A stretch of 64,000 nt of DNA, from assembly GCA_905147135.1 (NCBI GenBank), contig LR990044.1, positions 15,566,122-15,630,121 of the forward strand, in the 5' to 3' direction. Positions 1 through 10,236 of the stretch are shown in pieces (positions within the stretch are counted from its first letter, which is position 1; each line of letters begins with the position of its first letter). The translations under genes and the position numbers were made by a program. The notes under the pieces are model-generated. The model worked only from the letters and a program-made list of their open reading frames with translations, was not told the DNA's origin and did not search any database. Source of the DNA: Blastobasis lacticolella. Taxonomy: Eukaryota; Arthropoda; Insecta; Lepidoptera; Blastobasidae.

Positions 1-458
1 ACCATTAACACATTGAATTCACCATTTCAATCAAATAGGGTCTTCTACGACAGTCCCATAAGAAGAAATCTCATAAGCCCGATGAAGACGCCTCCCTTTA
101 TTAGGTAGGCAATAATGTGATATTACGTGAATACCATGAATATCGTTGAATTCATTTTGCGCCCGATGACAAGAGATGCTCATAAAGACAAGTCGTTTCG
201 TAGGCATTTTTGTGTGTTTATTAACTTGTTATGTGTGTAATATGTAGATCCCTACATATTTACTCTATCCCTATGTAGTTACGTAGTACATACAAACTTT
301 AGTTTTGACCCATAATAGAAAAGTAGCTATTTTATCAGGGGCTTGAATGCTTTGCGTACGATAGCGTTGTTGAAGATTTTAAACTTTCGCTCATGGCCAT
401 TGCTATTACATTGTTATTTTGATTATTTAACCACTCACTTTTCAAAATATCGTTGTCA
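1..458. other. AT-rich stretch, nothing recognised
   Basis: No convincing reading frame, RNA gene or repeat family shared with the rest of the window was seen here. Confidence 0.4.
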
Positions 459-715
459 CAGCCCATAACCGTCCACTGCAGGATTTAGGGCCACTCCCAC
501 GAATGGGAAGGTTATTTCCATAATCTCCACGCTTGACGAGAGTGTTAGAGATCGCAGTCTTGTAAATATAACAATGGAAAACGCTGCTGCATATTTTACA
601 GTCTACAGATACTCTAGATCTTTTGAATCGAAGACATTAGTCGTCTTGCAAGTCACACCCACGTGTGTAAGGGGTTGGTGCTATTCTAGTCAGCAAGACA
701 CCACACGGTCAAATA
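459..715 (+). repeat. Dispersed repeat family F, copy 1
   Basis: It opens with 'cagcccataaccgtccactg' and ends with 'agacaccacacggtca'. It aligns along its length with 32507-32757 and, reversed, with 58216-58443 and 43905-44020. The 'GCCGTGTGG' end (seen reversed) is a motif common in lepidopteran repeats. Class is unresolved; it has no coding capacity and is probably a SINE or a non-autonomous element. Confidence 0.7.
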
Positions 716-974
716 TATCCCTAATCAATACGGAGACGGCATGTTGATTGGATTTATTATCTCTAATATGGGTTCCTTGGGCACTGATGTCGGTTGCACA
801 AAGATGAATGTGCACATAGCTAATTCCGTGAGAGTGAAATAGGTATAGGAAGGCCTTTCGTAGTCACGAATTTTCGTGTCAGCGATGTCGGGGACGGGCC
901 GAGGCATAAGCCGTTCCTCATCAACTCAAGAGAAAACCGAACACAGATGTGGGACGAAACATAAATTAAAAAGA

Positions 975-1014
975 AAATGATCATCTTCGCGTCTATACGC
1001 GAAGATGATCATTT
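975..1014. repeat. Perfect 18-bp hairpin
   Basis: Arms 975-992 and 997-1014 are exact reverse complements around a 4-nt CTAT loop. The arm contains GATGATCATTT, which resembles the 3' tail of the adjoining minus-strand SINE, so this may be an inverted duplication of that tail. Confidence 0.85.
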
Positions 1015-1023
1015 AACATTGAA

Positions 1024-1345
1024 CCTATGTTGTGCTCTAGCATTGTACGCCTTGACTACGATCCAGGATTAAGCATATCAGATATTTACAGTAGAGCGAC
1101 TGCCATCTGACCTCCATGTCCCTGTTAACAGGGACACCGGACCAGATGGGATCATGGTTACACATTTTGTCGCCTGAATCTGCAGGTTTCATCACGATAT
1201 TTTCCCTCGCCGTAAGAGCGTTGTTTAGTGTTCAACCAATGTACATAACTCAGAAAAGAGTCATTGGTATGGAGGTACTGTGGTTCAATCTTGGTTCCTC
1301 TCGCTTAACGAATCGGACCCCATAACCACTAACCCACTGACGCTC
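1024..1345 (-). mobile_element. SINE family 1 (tRNA-derived), near full length
   Basis: Read on the minus strand it starts with a tRNA-like head. Box A TGGGTTAGTGG is at 1326-1336, followed by TCCGATTCG. The body carries 'ctcttacggcgag' and the '...tggatcgtagtcaaggcg' block near the 3' end. It matches plus-strand copies at 19424, 46618 and 50558. Short ORFs through it are fortuitous. Confidence 0.8.
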
Positions 1346-1352
1346 CTAACGT

Positions 1353-1914
1353 TACAGAATATTCTTCATTAAAAGACTGAAGTTTCAATATTTTAAAGCA
1401 AAAATTCCTTTAGCAGCATATTCCCGAAACAGTCGCAGAAAATCCGTGCAAAGACAAAATGATTTCGAATCCGCCTCCACTCGGTGTGCAATATCGTATA
1501 ACCGCGCATTTGTGCGAGTCGGACAAATTAATACATGCATGGCTCGGAACCGACATATTTAATGGCTGCATTTAATGTGTACTTTAAAACTTTAAAGTGC
1601 TTTTAAATGCTCGCGCGTATGACGTCACGGAAGTGCTTAACGCCGAGTATGGTAGCGAGTTTGTTCAATTCTTTTTTCGAACTACCTACATTAATGTATG
1701 CGGCGCATAAAAGTTTATTGCTGCCAGTTAATTAAAAACGCAGTTAGGACCACCTAAAGTGGGGTGTGAATTAAATGATTTGGGTCCATTTAAATAGTAG
1801 CAATACCTACTCAATTTAAAATGGAAATATTAGTTGAGTGTTGAGTATCTATTTAGTTAGTTTGTTATGTTATTAATAGTGAAGTCTTAGTTTCACAAAA
1901 ACAAAACATAAACT
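1353..1914. other. Unassigned stretch with a CRE-like palindrome
   Basis: No gene was seen. A perfect TGACGTCA palindrome lies at 1620-1627 in a locally GC-richer island (about 1490-1650). A short dyad, ACTTTAAA-AC-TTTAAAGT, is at 1581-1598. Whether these are functional cannot be told from sequence. Confidence 0.3.
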
Positions 1915-2100
1915 ATCATCATCATCGTTCTAGCGCTTTTCCCGGCCTCTGCCAGGGTCGGTTTTCCCACTCATTCTTCTCTACTTCGCCCGGTCTTCAG
2001 CATCCTCGCGTCGTAGGCCGTTGGCTCTTGAATTCGACGCAGCGATGCCAATCCATCGTTTTGGGTTGACCATGTGGCTTCTTTCCAGATACCGGTAAAA
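1915..2100 (-). mobile_element. RTE-type LINE 3' tail fragment
   Basis: The reverse strand shows the same 'cctggcagaggccggg...gatgatgatg' ending as the larger RTE copy at 29758-30905. It includes the block encoding the ANGLRREDAED-like C-terminus. The tail ends in ATG repeats. Only the last part of the element is present. Confidence 0.7.
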
Positions 2101-2939
2101 CGAAACATTGAGCTGAAATCTTACCTTAGTCGTTAAAAATAATATTACCTATTTAAACAAAAAACTGTCGCAATCGTGAGCGGTGTTGTTATTTTTATTA
2201 GTAACAAAATCCTTTGTTTGTGAAGCACTTATTCCTCTATCTGTACTTAGACACTTTGTCTACAATTCTATAGTATCTTCAATTGTGAATAGTGTAATTG
2301 GAATACGAATACACTTTCCTCAATTTAATTTTCTTTTCTACTGTTTATTAACTACAAGAAGAAGTTCGCACACACGCCCGTTCCATATTCTTAAATTTCT
2401 TCAAACCTACTAAACATTACATCCACAAGAACAGGTATTGAAAACATTTAAACGATATTCCCACTCGAGCTCAACATGTATACAGTCCACAATATTACAT
2501 AACCACACCTATTAATTTAAACCAATTTAAACATAAAATTTTACGCGGCCCACATCAACCAATAACAATGTGGAAATTCAAAAGAATACATGAACACCAA
2601 CTTTGCCTGGGGCTGCGGGAACGTGAATTTTTCCTTAAATTCCTCCCAGAGCGTTACGAGCCGATACCGTGCTGGTTACAAAGTGGAGATCATAGCCCAC
2701 ATTTTGTGTGCGACCTTGTTATGATACGGCTCAATGCCTTGATCTTTTAAGATGTGATAGCCCGATATTGTGTGCATACGTGCACCTTTAGGCTGTGCCA
2801 TATTTCGAACGAGGTGAAAATTTTGGGTAGCTATTTGTATCTTGTTATCATAAATTGACGTTCCATGCTATTATACTGCTTCCACGAAGGTTCTATATAG
2901 TGAATATGGCCCAAACCGGAAAAAACCTGGCAGAATAAT
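2101..2939. other. AT-rich stretch, nothing recognised
   Basis: Open frames of 60-76 codons occur, but they show no family resemblance and biased AT composition, and are taken as chance. Confidence 0.4.
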
Positions 2940-3181
2940 AAATAAATACTATATGCTTGGTCAATTCAGTCAGCGTCATCTAGCCCCAAATAAGCAGCGA
3001 TTGTGTTATGGGTTCTATAAGAATTGAATTACTATATAAATATTTAAAATACCTGCATAATTATTATAAATATAACATACAGACCCGGAACAGAAAATAA
3101 AATTTATCATTTCAATTTCTGCTCTGCCGGCAATCGAACCCGGGACTTCAGCGTTAACAAATTAAACCACTTAGGTCGTCT
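2940..3181 (-). mobile_element. SINE family 2 (tRNA-derived), full length
   Basis: On the minus strand a tRNA-like head is visible: box A GACCTAAGTGG (complement of 3167-3177) and box B GGGTTCGATTGCC (complement of about 3129-3141). The body ends in the shared 3' block 'ttggggctagatgacgctg' and an AT-rich tail. It has the best-preserved box B of the family in this window. Confidence 0.8.
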
Positions 3182-3904
3182 AAATAATATGGTTTCACAA
3201 CTGTAATACTCCAAAGTTCTAGGTGAGCATCTCCTAGACCCTTGAATCTTCAAACTAACGCGAAAATCACAGGGTCACCGTATTACTCGTACACTTTCAG
3301 AGAGCAAAGGAAGCATGTATGTAAAACAGCCAACACTGCGGAGCGACTACCTTTGTGTCATTAAACACCGACTCACACTTCGCATTTCGGAATTTAGGCA
3401 AACTTCTGTTGAACTGACATAGCCAAGAGTCGTCTTTCAAAGGCTGAGTTTGAGCTGTTATTTCACGGAGCCCAAGATATCATGGCGTCGTAACTTTTGA
3501 ATTTTTTAAAATTACCTAGATACACTCTAGCTGTATTAAACGCATGCATAACATTATTTTCTCTTACTGTTACTTAATTGCTTACGTCAATTCTTTATTC
3601 AATAGGATGATTTTTATTCAATACTTGTGAGGTATCTTCACGGCGAGTATAACTTTACGTTATACTTGTATGTGTCCCAAGCTTACATGGCACGCGACAG
3701 TTTTAGTCATTAGTTGTGTGATTATAGCTTGATTTCGATAAATAGTTCATCAAAGTAATAAACCGTCGAACTATCGATTATATTATCAATCATTCGAATC
3801 AACGTTACGGATTCTTGTTTTAGTGTTTATGCGGTACAGTAAGCAGAGGAATCGGAGGCTTAACTGTGAAAATACATCCACCTTATAGAATGCCGCAGCC
3901 AAAC
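3182..3904. other. Nothing recognised
   Basis: No repeat shared within the window and no credible ORF was seen. A 7-bp stem, GTATAAC...GTTATAC, lies near 3648-3666. Confidence 0.35.
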
Positions 3905-4310
3905 AACATTATTGCAATTGATTGAAGCTAAGCTGCAGAGCCTCGGGCATCGGCGTAGTGTTTCGCGTCTGTCAGTCTTCTACAGGTTGCATTTCGGAGA
4001 GTGTGTGACGCAATTATACGACCTCATTCCGCCGGCCCCTTTCCGCCATCGGGAGACGCGATCCGGGCGAACGCTTCATCGTTACTCGTATGTTGTAGAT
4101 CTTCCAGCTATCTGCAGGAGCCGCTTTTGTTCTATCTTTAGGTATAATGCGTACTGCATGTAGGAATGGAACGCGTTGTCTGCGCGTGTGTTCCCTGATT
4201 ATTATAATCTAGACGCCTTCAAGGCTAAAGTGAATAGGCTAGACAGGCTTGCTCCATCATCGGCTGCATCGTCACTTACCACCTGGTGAGATTGCGGTCA
4301 AAAACCTGGC
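3905..4310 (+). mobile_element. LINE family A, 3' ORF fragment (decayed)
   Basis: It encodes LIEAKLQSLGHRRSVSRLSV, then ...RLHFGECVTQLYDLIPPAPF, and in another frame EWNALSARVFPDYYNLDAF. This parallels the better copy at 14307-15080. Frameshifts and a small deletion near 'NRL' show it is dead. The end 'caccaggtgag..gcggtcaaa' is the same as in the other copies. Confidence 0.8.
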
Positions 4311-4344
4311 TAGATTAATTTAAAATTATATCATTCCGGTCATT

Positions 4345-4690
4345 GAGTAAGGTCTGCAGTGCTCCATGGGATGTGGATTCGGGGATCCGTGGCTTAGACA
4401 GTGGAGGGGCATTCGCCTTTTGCTGCCAGAGCTACGCGTTCCGGGGTTTAAGAGCCCGCCTTGTCTATTTCTGCCGCCAAGCAACATTGCTTGCATTGTT
4501 CTGTTCGGGTTTGAAGCATAAGGTAGCCAGCGAAATTGCAGGCATGAGGCATTTATCTTAGTCCTCACAGTGACAACGCACCTACGGTTCTGCATTTTTG
4601 TTACCTGCAACCTAAATGACGTATGAATTGTAGATATTATGGGCGACAGTTACCTACCACTTATCAATGGGATGTCTGCTCGTTTAACAA
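4345..4690 (-). repeat. Dispersed repeat family E
   Basis: The minus strand carries 'ggcgacagt..acctgcaa', 'gcagaaccg' and 'acaatgcaagcaatgttgc..ggcggcagaaa'. These blocks recur in the same order at 51430-51700, 59040-59330 and 60085-60310. The two ORFs across it (4326-4610 minus, 4343-4561 plus) are products of the repeat, not genes. Confidence 0.7.
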
Positions 4691-5534
4691 TGAAAAGCAT
4701 AAAAATCAAAGTAAGAATCAAAGACGGCAACCTCAGTAACAACAATGAAAATTACGTTTATATATTAAATAGTTAAAATTCAAAAATTAAATTTTTTTCT
4801 TTATTTGTCAAATCTTTACAATGTATGAGGTGAGTCATCCCCAGTAAGTAATAAATATACTTGTGTTGGGGTGGCTCGCTCTTTCCCTTAGTTATATCTT
4901 ATTTATTTTGAGATTCTACAAGTAGGTAGTTTACAATTTTAGAAAATTATGTAGGTATTTACGTAACATAGAAAAATTTGCTGTACGACAATTAAATTAT
5001 CTTATATGTTAGCGTGGTGGAGTAAATTTATATTATAGTTGACGTTTGTATTAGATTAGCAAGCTAAAAGGACTATCTGGTAGCTTAATACATTATGCAC
5101 TGCCTACCATTTCGGTTGCTTTCTCGTACAGGTATTTTCTTTGTGTGCGCGCGAGGCGAAGACTGTTACAGAATATTTAATGGAGGTACGTCATTGTAGG
5201 TACACCAAAGGAAGATAAGGCATTTAGAAATTCTTGCGAAGAAAATGAAGTGTACATAAATGCTAAATCTATAGTGTGTAATATAAAAAGGTTTATCATG
5301 TGCAGTACCTCGCGATGTTCACTCGTTAATAACGAAGCTTCCTATTAGTAAAATATATGTTTTTTAATCCGTACAATATTTTAGGAAATTATCCCCAAAC
5401 AAACATTTCTTCTTTGTAATATTAGTATAGAATCGAGTAGATTATTAAATACGTCGAGAAAAGCTTTTGCTCTTACATAATAAGCGATTAAGAAAAACAT
5501 TTTACATACCTATTCTGCTAAAAAATAAAAAAGA
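4691..5534. other. AT-rich stretch with a repeat D tail
   Basis: Only a short 'tgtaatattagtatag' tail of repeat family D, near 5396-5434, was recognised. Confidence 0.4.
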
Positions 5535-5705
5535 TATGCTTGGACAATTCAAACAGCGCCATCTAGCCCCAAACTAAGCAAAGCCTATGTTATGGATGCC
5601 AGAAAACTTGATAACATCTTATATATTTTTTAAATACAATACTCATTATACATACAACACCCAGACCCGTAACAGAAGTTAAAAATCATAATATCAACTG
5701 AATTT
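5535..5705 (-). mobile_element. SINE family 2 fragment, head missing
   Basis: It has the 3' block 'gcgccatctagccccaaact' (minus-strand orientation) and the internal 'acacccagacccgtaacaga' segment. The tRNA head is lost beyond about 5705. Confidence 0.75.
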
Positions 5706-6126
5706 GCGGATAAATTATTCTTAAACCTCGGTTTTAAGGTTATTTTATGAAAACCCGTTCCTGGGTGTTTTGCGTGGAATAAAAACAAACATTCAACTAT
5801 ATTATTAACACTTACAAACTTTTTTCATTACAATATTAGTAGGATTACCTTAGCTTTGAGAGCACTCTTCGAAATACCTAACTAAAAGCGTAGCGGCTAT
5901 GGACAATGTTTCCAACACTCGGATTTCCTGACACTGCTACATAGTAATGCTATTTCCTTTAGACATTTTGATATTTGAAAATGGAGCCAGCAATATTTGG
6001 CTATTAAATTCACTTGCTAGCTTTAAGGATAATTTCACCAAAATTCAATAAGGTTTATTCTTAGTATTTAGTTGTAAGTTACTTTCCGAACTATTCCGAA
6101 TAATTGGGAAATGGTCTATATTAAAA
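5706..6126. other. Unassigned, contains a repeat D tail
   Basis: A 'tacaaacttttttcattacaatattagtagg' type tail near 5812-5848 is the terminal part of repeat family D. No gene was seen. Confidence 0.35.
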
Positions 6127-6384
6127 TATAGTAGCTTTTGTCTCGAGACTTTGTGCGCGTAAAATTCGGGGACTACGTTCCAGATCCGTTCCAGTGGGAA
6201 CCATATTTAATTTCGGGAAAAACTATAGCCTATGTTACTCAGTTAATGTGAAAGAATTGTTTTAATCGGTTATGTAGTTTTGGAGTTTATCCAATACAAA
6301 CAAATAAATCGACAAACAATAATATCTTCTCTGTTTATGCTTTTGTGTGGGTAGAAAATAAAATAATTATATTAATATAGATGG
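6127..6384 (+). repeat. Dispersed repeat family D
   Basis: It runs from 'tagcttttgtctcgagac' through 'gggaaccatatttaat' and 'tatagcctatgttactc' to a terminal 'attaatatagatgg'. It shares this order with 28948-29175 and 55386-55874. This is a repeat type common in moth and butterfly genomes; its class is not decided here. Confidence 0.7.
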
Positions 6385-7769
6385 AGCCTAGAAAACGAAG
6401 ACCTAAACGCAATAACTTCCTTAGTATTTTTAATGATACTTCTCGTTTTCTCTAAATTCTCGATATTTATTTAAATGCGAATATAACGAATAAACACTTC
6501 CTTTTACAACCCTATTGTACGAATGTGTCGCCAAATAAAGACATAAACAAGTAATAAGTCAACGCTATTAAATGTATTTTTAAGGATAACTTATACCTAT
6601 ATTTACGTGTAATGAACCCTCTTATTTGCTTCTTATTTAAACCATTTATTTCAACAATGTAGTACAGGCATCGTCACTTTATTATTAAGTTACTGTGTAA
6701 GACTGTTATTTGTCGATTTTTTGCTAAATGAAATAAATAAAATTCCTCGTAGTATTATTAAATACTGACACTGATGGTAAAAGGCCTTAGCCTATTTTCT
6801 GCTGTTAGGTATCTATATCCCTGGCTTAGATCTAATTTATCAAATTATTTGAGATTATTTGTGTTGAATTATTAAATTTTATCATTGTTATATGTCCCTG
6901 CTTCTTCCTAACCGTTTGAGGTTAGCACAACACATCTCTATCTACTATTAAACCCAATATCTAATATCCTGATAGATATTATCTATTCGTCAACTGGATA
7001 TCTGACGTGTACAACGTTATATTAGTATTGTGTGACCACAAAGCATATCCGGACAATGGTATCTTATCTAGAGACAACAGAAAGAGACTAACTAGACTAA
7101 TCTGTATATTGAATCGGCACACTGTTCAAAAATGTCAACATTGTAACTTAACCTATTTCAAGTCCCATTTCCTTTCAAAGTTGGAGCTATAATTTCGATT
7201 TAGATTACAGGAGAGTTGTACCATCGAGTTCTAAAAGACGTTTCGCGGTGGTACCAAGAGTTTCTAGGCACAGTGAAGCGGAAGATGGTGATTACACATC
7301 CGAGTACCAAATAGAGGGTCAATGGAGAAACTTTTAAAGGGGTTTCAAGTATATTAGTTCCGACATTTTCCACGGACCAACAAAATAAACTAGTTTCAGT
7401 TTTGGCGCTCGAGTTTTATCAAATTTATTCAGGCTATTAGAGCCGGAAATCCGGAATTCTTTTCATGGTACGAAAGTTTTACTTTTATCTACTTTTTTCT
7501 CGGGTGAATACAATGGTCTAATGGAGTAATGTGTTTTGGGATGTTCTCACGTACCTAAGCAGATTTGATAAGTTATATTATACGTGTGGCTTGTTTGTTT
7601 TCATTTTTACTTTAGAAGATCATTCTTGAACAATTTTTAAAGATATAAGTACGGAAAGGGGAAGATGTTTACTAAACATCTTATTATATCTAATATCTTA
7701 AATTTGGACTAAACCATCTGAGAGTCTTCGAAAAAGTATGTGAACTACTACAAAGTAGTAAATACTTAG
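6385..7769. other. AT-rich stretch, nothing recognised
   Basis: About 1.4 kb with no repeat family shared in the window and no ORF above chance. Confidence 0.4.
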
Positions 7770-7930
7770 ATCTTTTTTAAACAAACATTCTGGTGGTAAG
7801 CAGTCACCGCTGCCTATGGACGTTTGCAATACCAGGGGTACCCATGCGTTGCTGACGCCGTAACAGCCTTTTCACTCCTTTCTTGAAGAACTCCATATTG
7901 TACTCTCAAGGGAAAACCTCTCCAGGTAGT
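7770..7930 (+). repeat. Dispersed repeat family C
   Basis: It contains 'ggtggtaagcagtcaccgct', then 'gcaataccaggggt', 'gcgttgctgac' and a C-terminal-like 'ctcctttcttgaag' block. The same order is found at 21455-21690 and 56930-57140. Confidence 0.65.
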
Positions 7931-8692
7931 TCAACTTAAGCGTCTAATAAGATCCTCTGCAATAGTATATCAATTTAATTCCTAACACAAACGCAATTAC
8001 CAACATTGTTGCGTCGATAAAAGGCAAGACTCAGTGCTTAACCTTTGTGAGCAACAATAAAATTGATTCCGCCGACAACGTTACGAAAAGAAGGAGCAAA
8101 ATCTCTCAATAATATCACTCGTCTGCCCTTAATCCCGATAATATTCTGATTCAGACCCCTTTCCCGGAAACGGATGGGCTTATTGGAATCCGTCGAGACG
8201 TTCCTTTTTGACAATTAGGTAGATAGCTATGCTTAGACGGGCGGTTCCTACGCTCCACTGGCTCCTATCCTAAATCACGTTGAGATGCTTTTTCATAGAT
8301 AACTCCCAGATTTTCGGAACAAATTCATTCAGAAATTATTCAGAAATGTGGTCCATTTTATGCCGTAGATTAGAAATATATCTAGAGTAAGAACCGTACA
8401 TCTGTACGGTATGGTAAATACATCTGTATCACGCGTTTTCTGCGCGCGGAGGATGTGAAGATACCGCTCGCGTCGTGTATGATTCTGTACAAATAACAAG
8501 CTTATTTAAAAATATTACACAAATTACGTTTCTAAACGTAATACATTATGGGCCTTTAGATATACATGAATAACACGCACTTAATTGGAACACTATTACT
8601 ATGCCTACGAACAAGTTACAAGCGCAAGGCTTTAACTTTAGTGAAACTCAGAACCCATTAGGATTTTAATACAACCTTAAGAATAGCGTTAT
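7931..8692. other. Unassigned, two small palindromes
   Basis: Short stems occur at 8393-8410 (ACCGTACA-TC-TGTACGGT) and about 8524-8543 (ATTACGTTT-CT-AAACGTAAT). No gene or shared repeat was seen. Confidence 0.35.
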
Positions 8693-8830
8693 TGGTCTTA
8701 TGGCTAACGGGTCAGCCTCGTAAGCGAGAGGTACCAAGTTCAAACCTCTACCCAAGTGAAAATGACCTTTTCTGTGTTATGTAAGTACAATTGTTGAACA
8801 CTGAGCGATGCTGTAACGGTGAACGTAAAC
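8693..8830 (+). mobile_element. SINE family 1, 5' (tRNA head) fragment
   Basis: The tRNA-like head has a degenerate box A, TGGCTAACGGG (8701-8711), and a recognisable box B, AGTTCAAACCT (about 8737-8747). 'Gagcgatgctgtaacggtga' then matches the SINE 1 body. The 3' half is absent. Confidence 0.7.
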
Positions 8831-8944
8831 TTACTCTATACGAATTTTAGCTTACTATTATGTCCTTATTATTGGTATTTTTTTCATCTATCTACGTTAA
8901 GAGATTTTGGAGAAATCCTAAACAATCTCCCAAAAACACATTGG

Positions 8945-9075
8945 AATTTTAAAATATAATATAAGCCCGAATTATCCCACTGCTGGGCAAAGGCCTCCTC
9001 CCGATTCATCGACTTTTCACGATCAAGTGTCAGTGTCTGCCAGTCACTTTCGAAGGCCCGCAGCTCACATGTCCA
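8945..9075 (-). mobile_element. LINE family B, C-terminal fragment
   Basis: The plus strand reads 'cccactgctgggcaaaggcc'. Its complement encodes GEAFAQQW-like residues (here REEAFAQQWDNSG), the C-terminal signature of the LINE whose longer copy lies at 23938-24275. Only the last ~35 codons remain. Confidence 0.65.
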
Positions 9076-9469
9076 CCCTTTCCTGAATTTTAAAATATAC
9101 AAAAAAAATATTAAATTAACTAGTGCCTTTGTTTATAAGAATACTAGATGAGAATTCCAAACAACACATATCTACCAAAATTTAATTAATACAGATTGTA
9201 ACTATAAAAAAATGAATGCGTCCCATCCAGCTCACGGACACTGCGCATATTGCTAAACATTGATTATCGGTTACGCAAGCACACTGCAAACGTTTAGTCT
9301 GTTTAATATACCCATAAATCAGTAGTACTTAGGTATTTAGCCTACAACATGCTAATACACTGCATTCTGGTCAAGAGTATGTCGCTGTGTCCACGAGGGA
9401 TTGTGTCTGTTTGAAACTGCGTCCCATTGAAATTGTGTCCAGGTGACACTAAATCCTCTTAAAGCTTGC

Positions 9470-9610
9470 GTTGTTGTGATTCAGTTTGAAGACAATGTAC
9501 CTGCGGTTCTCTTTTTTGCTGTGATAAAACCTGAGTGTATAAATTGTGGGTCTATCGAATGAGATGTCCGCTCGTACGTCAAGTTTTGCCTAGAAACCGA
9601 GCAGAGAAGC
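9470..9610 (-). repeat. Repeat family E, short fragment
   Basis: 'Acctgcggttct..ttttgctgtga' and 'gagatgtccgctcgta' match the corresponding part of the copy at 4345-4690, in the same orientation. The remainder of the family is missing. Confidence 0.5.
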
Positions 9611-9983
9611 TCAGGTGGAACTGGCCCATAACACTTCTAGTATCTTTGCCGTTACGAGCTTGCTTACGAGTTTTATTGCGCCAAAATTCTTAAAATGCCA
9701 AAGTTGGTACAAAGTAGGCGGTGGGATTAACAATTTAAACACCTGTTCCTATTCAGATACATTACTTTGAGGTCGAGCGAGGTCAGTTTGAGGTGAACGC
9801 ACAAGGTTCCAACTGACAATACTTTTGTGGCAATAGGCCAACGATAGGCACATATAAAGGATGTACGGGATACACAAAATGACGGTTACTAATAATACCA
9901 ATACAATTTAAAAATGTTCTTATTTAAATCAAATATTACTGTAGATCGCAAGGGAAACCTACGTACAATAGTAAAAACTGTTA

Positions 9984-10234
9984 GAGCTCGTCTAGTCTAA
10001 GATGACGCGCCCCACTACTTAGATAGTTGATTTCGATGTGTGAGTGCAAATATTGATAACGACACTTCATCTGTGTGGGTGCCAATGAACGACGCGTGCT
10101 TCTACGTTTGAATTTCACCGCCAACTGAATGACCAATTACAACGGCATTTGTATATGTATTGCGTCCATATTTTAAACTTGCTTGTGTGCGTTAATGCGA
10201 TAGTGGGGCGCGTCATCTTAGACTAGACGAGATC
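9984..10234. mobile_element. MITE with 31-bp perfect inverted repeats
   Basis: The terminal arms 9987-10017 and 10201-10231 are exact reverse complements, extended outward with two mismatches to TA dinucleotides at 9982-9983 and 10235-10236. The 251-bp size, absence of coding potential and TA flanks fit a non-autonomous Tc1/mariner-type element. The outer key sequence is CTCGTCTAGTCTAAGATGAC. Confidence 0.85.
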
Positions 10235-10236
10235 TA

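Noticed and set aside
1116..1325. 69-codon plus-strand ORF
   Set aside because: It lies inside the minus-strand SINE 1 copy and has no motif.
4326..4610. 94-codon minus ORF with a plus-strand partner
   Set aside because: Both cross dispersed repeat E, whose other copies carry stops in the same places.
8736..8748. tRNA gene candidate (box B-like)
   Set aside because: It is the head of a SINE 1 fragment. No full cloverleaf can be drawn, and the body of the SINE follows directly.
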